A stretch of 64,000 nt of DNA, taken from the NCBI GenBank assembly GCA_030549175.1, contig JAUKUA010000002.1, forward strand, positions 3,720,001 through 3,784,000, written 5' to 3'. This document shows positions 56,561 to 64,000 of the stretch, piece after piece. The translations under genes were made by a program, and so were the position numbers. The number at the start of each line of letters is the position of its first letter. The first letter of the stretch is position 1. The stretch comes from Lasiosphaeris hirsuta (taxonomy: Eukaryota > Ascomycota > Sordariomycetes > Sordariales > Lasiosphaeriaceae). Under the pieces are notes generated by a model. That model made no database searches. It saw only the letters and a program-made list of their open reading frames with translations, and was not told the DNA's origin.

Positions 56561-58940
56561 ACCACCCAATCCCCTCGGCCCAAAGTTCGCTCCCACCTCA
56601 ACATTCTCCCTCACACCCTTGACAGCAAACCATCTCTCACACACAACGCCAGCGCCGAGTACATCGTCTACCAACGCCTCTGCCCCATTAGAGTCCCCAG
56701 ACACAGGAATATTCTGACCGGCGTCCGCCCCCCTCACGCCCTGCTGACCGGGCTTCCGACTTGGGAAAAAGATGCCGAGGCCCGCCTCCGTTACGGACCT
56801 AGAGGCGGATGTCCTCTGGCTCGAGGACTTGGAGAGAGCGTGATCTCTTGACCGACATCGAGACTCTCAGAAAGGAGAACGAGGCCTTAGAGAGAAAAGA
56901 CTCGACAATAGAGTCAAACGGAAAATCTCTAACGTTAGGACCAAGTACGATAAGCTAAGGGAAGACACTACTCGCCTACAAACCCGCCTAACTCAGTTGG
57001 ATACCAACGACGTTGCCAGCAGAATGAAGCTGCTCAACATGATGTCCCCCAACCTCACACTCAGTACGAAGCAGCCCAGCATGAGGCTCATACTCAATAT
57101 GAAGACCTCCAACATCAAACTCATCACAAGTGGACTGGCGCCCTTTACCACCTACCCCTCCACCGTCTTGGCCTCGCTCGTGCCAGGATTCCTCCCGAAT
57201 GCTCAGCCATTTCTGCAAAACTAAGTCGCCCCGCTGTCCTGCCCTGCGGCTCGACGCACTGCACCCTCATCGGTGGCATATTGTGTTGGAGGTGCTGCCC
57301 CACCTCGAGGGTAGCGCACACGCCACCACGCCTGCCTGGCTAGTGCCATGGCCTTAGCGCCATGCCACACCCAGATAGCTGCTGCAGGCCAGGAAGTTCC
57401 TAGCCCGCAACACAACAATTCATCACCACTTTTCCCAATTGCTCTGCTCCGCCCACATATTGTCTTGGGGGTGAACGATCTGCCCGTTGGGCAGGCATGT
57501 TAGTGTTCATACCACGGTTTATGGTATACATCTAGTTTTATGTTAGGATCTCTTGTGCTCGTCGTCGATGCCCTTCCCGTCCTTCATCAACTTCTGGATT
57601 TGCGGTAGAAGGATCTTCAACAACCTGGCCGCCTGCCTACCTTAGCGCCGTGTCCCTTCACCCGCTTGTGCGCTATTGCCCAACTTCCTCTGTCTGTTGC
57701 ACACAATGGCAACGAGACTCAGATCGATATGATTCCGCGAACCGGGGTTAAGATCGCGTCGACTTCACAGCCTTCCCGATGCCCAGATACATCCTCCTTC
57801 AGCGTTTTAGGGAGGAATGGAAAGACCTCTCGGGAATCGCCAAACACCGCATAATTGCTACCATGGACGTCGCCTTCATTTCCAAAGTCCTGCAGGGCTA
57901 GGCGAAGCAGAGCATGAAGAATTACGTCGCCGGGGTCGCTAAGCTCCCCAGTAAAGGGGATGCTGTCGTCCGAGGACAGCCCGCTCCCTGACGCCCGACC
58001 AGCCACCCTATCAACCACCCAGCAATACTTGCTAGGTCTACTTGAAGAAAGGAGCACCAACACCAGACAACGGGTTATGAGCCCAGCGACCGAGCACCGC
58101 GCGCGACAGCTACTAGAGCTGTGCCGACGATCGGGTGATAATCCCGAGGCTAACGCTACCACCTCCCTCGCCCGTACTGAGTTGGAGGGCCGTCTGGAGC
58201 GCGATGCCAGATACGCCGAGGTGCTCGCTAAACTTAGCGAGCGCCAGAGAGACTGGTTCTGTATCCAGCACGGTGACTAGTGTGCCTCGGCCCTGGGCCG
58301 CATCAGCCAAGCCGCAAAAGCCATCCCAGAGCATACGAAGACCGACACAGGGGAGTCTAGCTCGGACGAGATAAAGGCCACATTTCTCGGAAGCTGATGG
58401 AAAGATATCGACACCATGGTCGACACCGAAGAGAACCAGGTTAAAATCTGGGATGACGAGAACTGCCGTGCGAGGGCCATTGGCGCATCAGTTGATACGA
58501 CTAAGCCCAAAACGCCAATGTGTGACTTTCTCAAGCGCATCAACCTGTACTCCATGGACGGAGGCGCCGATCGTATAAAGACTACCATCCGTCTATACGC
58601 CGCCCGGAACCGTGTAGCCCACAACGACATCGGGAAGCTATTTGAGGCCGGCCGATTTCTGCAACTTGCAAAACGTCAAAAGGGCGCCACACAGTTGCCA
58701 AGCATTTGTGGGGACCACAACCCTCCATCTCCAGGCCGTCATCCACAGATATTTTAGAGTGTTCAACGTCGATAAGTTCGACGGTGAGCTAATCCACTAC
58801 GTACCCCGGGAGAAGGAGGAGGTACAGGGAGATACACCATCGTCGGCCGCCGCAACGCCTAAAGCCTCCCCGTCTAAGCGCGCACGCACTTTGAAGAAGC
58901 ATGGAACAAGGGAGGCACGTGACGCAGTACCATGGGCCTA
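56561..58940 (+). other. decayed coiled-coil ORFs, repeat-associated
   Basis: Fragments of protein-like sequence lie in several plus-strand frames, separated by stops. ERDLLTDIETLRKENEALER and KYDKLREDTTRLQTRLTQLD (about 56840-57010) are heptad-like coiled coil. ATEHRARQLLELCRRSGDNP with RTELEGRLERDARYAEVLAK (58080-58250) is helical. VKIWDDENCRARAIGASVDT with MCDFLKRINLYSMDGG and RLYAARNRVAHNDIGKLFEA (58440-58660) looks like a conserved domain. The order suggests one long ancestral gene, coiled coil first and a globular domain last, that has collapsed. I do not know the family. The setting between repeat copies suggests transposon-borne or subtelomere-type accessory DNA, which is inference. 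Confidence 0.45.
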
Positions 58941-59224
58941 GTCCGGAGTGAAATGTGCCGCATGCTCGTATGCGTTATTGTAGTGGAACGGAAATGAAAA
59001 CGATGTGCGTTAAAAATGGAAATGCCCCAGCTGCCCCGGTTATCAGCTTCGCAAGTAACCCTCCACCCTCCCCCTGTCACGGGTGTCTTGATCGTGTCGT
59101 TAAGAAATATGGCCTCCCTCTATCGCTCCTTCCTTAAAAGCTTGTGTTCTCTTTGATCGTGGCTACAACCTGATGTTAGTCTCCGTCATAAGCGATACGA
59201 GGGCGCTAGATAGACTTACTCGCT

Positions 59225-60020
59225 TTAAAAATCCCATTTAGCCAGGGGAGTGCGGTCAACGTCGCCTCTCATCTCATTAATGATGGCCGCCAGGCTCTCC
59301 AGCACCTCCGTGCAGGTTTTAATCTCTTGTAGCTCGTCCATGATTTCTTCCGAGGGCAGGTGGGTTGCCTCCTCGTAGTGGCCAGCATCGACGGCCAACT
59401 TTCTGAGAAGGCGGTTTCGCGCCCAGAAAACGGCCTTTTTCAAGTTCCAATTGCCGTTTCTGCGGACCTCGACCTGGTCCCAATGTCCCAGCGCCCGTGC
59501 CTTTGCCTTTGTTGTCGTCAGGCCCTGCCTTAGGGTGACGAAGCGGTGGGCCACGGTGCCTCCCTTCGCGTCAACCCACATGAAGCTGACTGTCTCAGCG
59601 TCAGCGTTCAGCGACGGCTTTAGAAACACCTTTGCGAATTGGCGTCTGACGTTGGGTGGGCGCGCTTCCCGTTCCGAGCGGGTGAGTCCGACGACTTTCT
59701 TACGCCGCTGACCGGCTTGGGACAGCGGCAGGTCCTGGTTGAGATTGCCGACCTCGGTCGACGACTCCATTGTCCGGGGTGGGAACGGACCTGGGTCCGG
59801 GTTGTCCCGGAGGGTATCCCAGTTGTCCGCAAACACGTGGGACCAAAACTTCCCAAGTCGCTGCGGGAGTGTCTCGGCGGGCGTGTCTCGGCGGGCTCAT
59901 TCGGCAGCGTCCTGCCGTTTTTCATCTTGATGGCAAGCATGTTGATAATGTCGTCTGCCATATTGCGCTCATTATTCCAAATCATGCCGTTCCATGAGCT
60001 GACGACACGTGGGGCTCCCA
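59225..60020 (-). mobile_element. repeat-family member, copy B (most complete)
   Basis: A minus-strand frame from 59836 to 59225 reads MFADNWDTLRDNPDPGPFPP, VVGLTRSEREARPPNVRRQF, SFMWVDAKGGTVAHRFVTLR and LKKAVFWARNRLLRKLAVDA, ending DRTPLAKWDF. The preceding part in another frame gives NMADDIINMLAIKMKNGRTL. It shares its start with copy A (10.9 kb) and copy C (60.5 kb), so it is a dispersed repeat encoding a small, mostly helical protein, roughly 250-270 residues if rejoined. One frame change lies near 59840. Possibly a retrotransposon gag-like protein; no zinc knuckle is seen. Element boundaries are not visible. Confidence 0.65.
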
Positions 60021-60069
60021 TGGCCGTGTCGGTAGTGTAGTTTGATAGATAAAAAAATATAGGAGGAAG

Positions 60070-60245
60070 GATATTGATGAGGAGAGGATGCTAAGAGGGA
60101 GAGTGTGTGAGGAGAAGAGAGGTAGGAGGAAGAGGGTGTGGGAGGAGTGAGGTAGGATGAAGAGGTGAAGACAGGAGAGAGGAGGAGAGAGGGAGAGGAG
60201 AGAGGAGGATGGAGGAGAGTAAAAAGTAGGTAGTGCTAGGGAAGG
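60070..60245. repeat. purine-rich low-complexity tract
   Basis: About 175 bases made almost only of A and G on the plus strand (GAGGAGAGGATG, GGAGGAAGAGG and similar), with few pyrimidines. It lies between repeat copies B and C. Long polypurine tracts can form triplex DNA and are common near transposon remains. Confidence 0.85.
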
Positions 60246-60514
60246 AGAAAAAAATTGGAATTAGCCCCCCCTCCCCCATTTCCTGGAACGAGAGGGATAT
60301 ACTGGCCGCTGATTACCTCGAAGAGATGAAGAAACTAGAGTTTGGAAACATTTTGTGAAACGACCTGTATAGGTAGCTCCTATGCTAAAACTAGGTGTCT
60401 TTCTACCCGCAAGTGTGTTATGAAAAACTATCTAGAAACTGAGGTTTCGCTCGAGTTTCTCCTATCCGATTCCGTCCTAACCCATTTTGCGTTAACCCTA
60501 GCCGGCCCTTAGAC

Positions 60515-60640
60515 TACACTGACGTGGCCCCAAAACTTCTTCGGTCTCTGCGTACAGGCATTATCGGGCTCGTTAGGGAGCGCCTTATCGTTCTTTATAT
60601 TGATGATATCGTCAGCCATATTTCTTTTTGCAAAGGGCTC
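60515..60640 (-). mobile_element. repeat-family member, copy C (truncated)
   Basis: On the minus strand it encodes NMADDIINIKNDKALPNEPD and then QRPKKFWGHV before a stop. This matches the start of copy B (NMADDIIN...LPNEP) and the opening of copy A (TLPDEPDN, KKFWDHV). Only about 125 bases of the family are recognisable. It lies about 500 bases from copy B in the same orientation. Confidence 0.65.
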
Positions 60641-62484
60641 TGTCCTTTCTACGAAGACGAGAGGAAAGAGGCACTTACAATATAGCCCTGCACCGCCGCC
60701 TGCGCCCCCGGCCCGACTTCCCTCTGTCGCCTCCGTCTGCCTGCGCATATTATCCAACACCCCTTCCCAGACATCAGATACGTCTTTTCAGGTTCTTCAG
60801 GTCTTAAATATAGCTCTTCGAGGGCTAGGTGCTCTCCATCAGAAACAAGGACATTTACGGCATTTAACAGACCTTTCTGGTATTCGGAAAGGCCTTGCCC
60901 ATGGCAAACATGCTCATTTGAACCAATACAACCACCACAAGGCCCTAGGCCCGGAAAACGCCAAATCCGTACTCTTTCGGTGCTCTCGCGATAACCACAC
61001 CTCATCCACATCCTCCTTTCGCACCCTTGACCACCCTAAAATACCCCCACAGCACATCATCCCTCCCACACAGCGCCAGCACTGGACACGTCGTTAAGCC
61101 CAGCGCCTTGGCCCCGTCAAAGTCCCAGACGCACGCGTAAGTCTGCGTATGCCCCCCCAACGCGCGCGCGCGTGCTCCAGCGTCTCGTGCTGCAGCAGCC
61201 CGACCTTCCCGGCGGGGAAGCCTGAGACGTCGACGCAGGCTTTGCGGATTGGGATAGGGGGTTGGGCCATGACTGGTGATGTTTGGGGGTTTGGGTAGTA
61301 TATGGGAGTTGAAGGGGCGCCGCGGAAGACTTTGCCGGTGTTATAATGAGGGAGATGTGAAAATGTCTCTCATCGCCTTCGCCTACTAGGTGTGGTACTA
61401 AACGAGACTCCGAGAGGGCTTTTCGGAGTTAGTCTAATTCCTGATATAGGAAACCTACCTTGTCCAAAGTAGATAGTAGTATTGCCGTCACCCAATAAAA
61501 GCCTGAGAAGTTGGAGGCAAGATGCTTCATTGGTGTCAATTGAAATCGCCTCTAGAAAAATGTCCCCTTTTCCATGAAATTACCAAAGAAAAAAAAGGAG
61601 GAGAAAAAATGAAAAAGGATAAGCATAATTCCTGTTACTGGAGCAATGCCAGGTCTCATGTGACTTCACTGGTCCGAAGCTTCCCACCTCTACTTCTAAA
61701 AAGCTACCTCTTTTTGCGCGATCTAGGGTTTGGTTTTGGTAGTATTAACTGCTTTGATCATTGTCCCTATCATTGTCCTCTCTCTCCTCTGATGTGGATG
61801 CTACCTGTAAGTCAACGGCCCGCCCACCGCTCCAAAGGCCTCTAACGCTCAATTAAAAACGAGTCGTCAAACACCAAAGCTACCTTTGGATGTGTTGGGG
61901 GGAGCCTTTTTCAAGGTTAAAATCCCCTATTTCATATTTCAGTATCAGGACACTTGAAGTGCTACACATTGACAGATAAACTAGAATTAGTCGAGTGTAA
62001 GTAATTAGAACTTGGAACGTAAATAACCTTTTGGAAGGGCAAGGCCTGATCATTAGCATGGGCAAGCGATTTTGCGTAGAGTTTGTTGAGCAGTGCGATT
62101 GGAACATATCCATTCTCCCCGTAATTAAGATTCACATCCACCACTTGCCGACCTCGTGTAATTTGGGTATCTTGCCTAAAGGAAGCGTAAATTCTAGCTA
62201 AGCACACATGTCGCAAAAGCAGCGCCGCTACCTGACGAACTATCGACCAGAAAGGCCATCATGGTCCTCCAGCAAACGCTGTTCGAGGCCTTGGTATCAT
62301 ACGTCGTAACCGTACAGTCCTCCCGTACACACAGATATCGTCCCGATATCCATTGGTCCTATATCAACAACACAATAAACAAACAGGGATATATACAACC
62401 CGCTTTCTCACGCAAAAAAAAAAAAGAGAGCCAAAAGAGATCCGCTACCCGACCCGACCCAATGCTCCAACTCAAATTCCATAC
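60641..62484. other. repeat-rich intergenic region
   Basis: At 61080-61270 the minus strand reads MAQPPIPIRKACVDVSGFPA and KVGLLQHETLEHARAR, then shifts frame to WDFDGAKALGL and VLALCGRDDVLWG up to about 60990. It looks like a fragment of a real gene. A diverged relative of its second half may lie at 56590-56730 on the minus strand (GDSNGAEALVDDVL). An alternating CG run sits at 61161-61172. From 61350 to 62484 the DNA is AT-richer and no gene is supported. Confidence 0.4.
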
Positions 62485-63183
62485 CTACACATATGCCCTC
62501 GAGTGGGAGTGCGAACTCCTCCTGCTCCCCCGATGGCTCCCGCTGTGACTCCGGCGGTGGTGGCTCCCGCCGTGGCTGCGCCTCCTCGTCTCCTCGACGT
62601 AGCGCGTCTCCTTAACCTCAGCATGGTCGCCGTGGAACCACGCTAGCACGGCCGTGAAGAAGAAGAAGATGCAGTTCATGATGCCGAACGCCCAGGAGGC
62701 CTTGAGCATGGCGCACGTCTTGTCGACGCTCACGTCTAGCGTGTTGAGCTGCGCGCTGCCAAAGATGCCGAAGCTGATGTCCGCCGACGACCCCGGCGTT
62801 ATGTTGGTGCAGTTGACGTCCTTGATGAAGCGCAGGTAGTACACGCCGGCGATGAAGGCGCCAACGAAGCCGAGGTCGACCAGGCCAACGAACTGCGCGT
62901 TAGCGCTGCTGCGGTGGTAGCTAAACAGGGTGAAGAGGGCCCAGGCGAGCGCGAGGACCGAGACGATGAACAGGATGAGGATGTAGTTGGGCGTGAGCAG
63001 GTTGGCGTCGACGTAGCCGTGCACGAAGTAGGCGAGCATGCCCATGGCGGGGATCTGTGCGCGATGGGGGTTAGGTTTGAGGGCTTTGGGTCGGCAAGGG
63101 GGGAAAGGGGGGGAAAGGGGGAAACGTACCAAGGTGATGATCTCCATAAAGCGCCAAAAGGCGAAGAAGATTGCGAACATCAT
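62485..63183 (-). CDS. MARVEL-domain (membrane-associating) protein
   Basis: Two exons (63183-63130 and 63054-62485) give 207 residues. Four hydrophobic helices are visible: residues 1-17 continuing into IPAMGMLAYFVHGY, then YILILFIVSVLALAWALFTL, LVDLGFVGAFIAGVYYLRFI and FGIMNCIFFFFTAVLAWFHG. The loop before the fourth helix has a Cys pair (VNCTNITPG; KTCAMLKASWAFG). This is the MARVEL topology of fungal Nce102-like and related proteins of the plasma membrane or vesicles. The C-terminus is a His/Ser/Arg-rich tail (RRRSHGGSHHRRSHSGSHRG) that should be cytosolic. The intron is 75 nt with a GTACGT donor. The ATG at 63180 is an equally good start. The exact role is unknown. Confidence 0.85.
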   Translation of the reverse strand: MMFAIFFAFWRFMEIITLVRFPLSPPFPPCRPKALKPNPHRAQIPAMGMLAYFVHGYVDANLLTPNYILILFIVSVLALAWALFTLFSYHRSSANAQFVGLVDLGFVGAFIAGVYYLRFIKDVNCTNITPGSSADISFGIFGSAQLNTLDVSVDKTCAMLKASWAFGIMNCIFFFFTAVLAWFHGDHAEVKETRYVEETRRRSHGGSHHRRSHSGSHRGSRRSSHSHSRAYV

Positions 63184-63680
63184 CGTGGTGTTGTCTGCGG
63201 CGCGTGGGAGGCGTTATCCCTCTTGTGAAGTGCTTCTTTTGACGTTGCGGTCGAGATGCGCCGAGTATTTTTATTTGGCAAAAGGTTTTTATGTTGCGCA
63301 GATTCAGATCGGCTGCGGGCGGTCGATCGGCGGGGTGCCGCTGTTTTAACAGGAGGAATCAATCCCCAATGGAACAGCTGCGCAGCTGATGCGCTGGTCT
63401 GGTAGGCGCACGACAGACAGCTCAAACTCAAGGCGAGGTGGTGTGAAGGGGCACGAGACGTTGCGGTTGGGCAAGTCGGGATAGTTATTTGGAGCAGCAA
63501 TTGGCGTGGTGGGTGGCTGGGGAGGTGGCCTCGATGGTCGCCCTGCCAGCGGCTGCGAGCGACTGCAAGCGACCGCAAGGATTGGCTCGACGCTCGCTTT
63601 CTTTCTCGATCGCTTTTCGCAAGTGAGATGCACTGGGCCGGGTGCACGTGGCTCTTGCTCGTTTGCCAATTCAATAGTTC

Positions 63681-63723
<43 letters not shown>

Positions 63724-64000
63724 ACACCTCCGATGTCTCGCGGGTCGGACGGCAGATAAGACAATCCGCAAAACAATTTTGTTTCGCCCTGTCTTGTCGC
63801 AAAATCGCAAGTCGCAATGCGCCGGGCAGCAGGGAGACCCTTATGACGTCGATTGCTGATCGGTGGGCCAGATAATGCGCCAACAAAAATGGGTCCGCTT
63901 GGTGCAGGTACGGACAGAAAACCGGATGAACGAGACGGGAGAAAGGTCAAAAACGTATCTCAGGAACAGTCAACCAGGTTTCCTGGCGGCACGATATTTC
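63184..64000. other. promoter region of the MARVEL gene, no other gene seen
   Basis: It lies upstream of the minus-strand MARVEL gene. It contains the CT microsatellite at 63687-63719 and several CGATCGC/GCGATTG-like motifs. The overlapping long minus-strand frames are driven by the GA repeat and have no family content. Confidence 0.45.
63687..63719. repeat. (CT)n microsatellite
   Basis: 33 bases of alternating C and T, about 500 bases upstream of the MARVEL gene start. Read in the gene's direction it is a GAGAGA tract, a common promoter-proximal, nucleosome-disfavouring sequence in fungi (function inferred). Confidence 0.95.

Noticed and set aside
63180..63950. 256-codon minus-strand frame upstream of the MARVEL gene
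   Set aside because: Its central Arg-Glu run is a translation of the CT/GA microsatellite, and the rest is promoter DNA.
1..64000. CRISPR arrays, bacterial operons, phage or prophage modules
   Set aside because: The gene structure is that of a eukaryote with spliceosomal introns; no regularly spaced repeats or prokaryotic signals were seen.

Overview
The window is nuclear DNA of a filamentous ascomycete, most probably a Sordariomycete. Genes are split by many short introns (about 48-90 nt, mostly GTRNGT...CTRAC...YAG). Coding GC is high. The gene content is typical of Pezizomycotina: a Zn2Cys6 regulator, a DUF3431 protein, a MARVEL protein, a Dal5-type permease and an Egh16-like gene. The species assignment is inference; nothing in the window names it. 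Exon models were built by hand from splice signals, reading phase and recalled family motifs, and no search was run.

Layout. 1-6.8 kb is gene-poor, with a CA microsatellite and one weak minus-strand ORF. 6.8-10.6 kb carries a class III CoA-transferase and an F-box-like protein. 10.9-11.6 kb is a decayed repeat interrupted by a reverse-transcriptase remnant. 12.9-15.6 kb is an 11-exon glutamine-dependent NAD+ synthetase. 17-22 kb holds a GNAT acetyltransferase, a small one-helix protein, a SurE-like secreted phosphatase and a small secreted protein. 23.2-28.2 kb is a divergent pair: a Dal5/allantoate-family transporter and succinyl-CoA:3-ketoacid CoA-transferase. 28.5-34.9 kb carries an AhpD-like protein, a mitochondrial dicarboxylate-type carrier and a Zn2Cys6 regulator whose stop codon lies 13 bases from the carrier's. 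35.8-37.2 kb is a secreted histidine acid phosphatase. 38.7-42.5 kb is MSH6, preceded by a cluster of MluI-box cores. 44.0-45.1 kb is a DUF3431 type II membrane protein.

45.4-54.1 kb is an accessory block in poor condition. It contains a polytopic membrane-protein pseudogene, a tRNA-Glu(CTC), a 630-residue unassigned protein with weak splice donors, a broken unassigned gene and a frameshifted Egh16/GAS-like gene. 55.3-55.8 kb encodes a cysteine-containing secreted protein. 56-61.3 kb is a repeat graveyard with two more copies of the 11-kb repeat family and remains of coiled-coil ORFs. The right end carries a MARVEL-domain membrane protein.

Functional threads. Several genes concern mitochondrial acyl-CoA and dicarboxylate metabolism (SCOT, dicarboxylate carrier, possibly the class III CoA-transferase). 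A looser NAD/nucleotide theme (NAD+ synthetase, SurE-like phosphatase, Dal5/Tna1-family permease) is only suggestive. I see no clear new multi-gene system. The most unusual material is the decaying accessory block at 45-54 kb and the nested repeat family.
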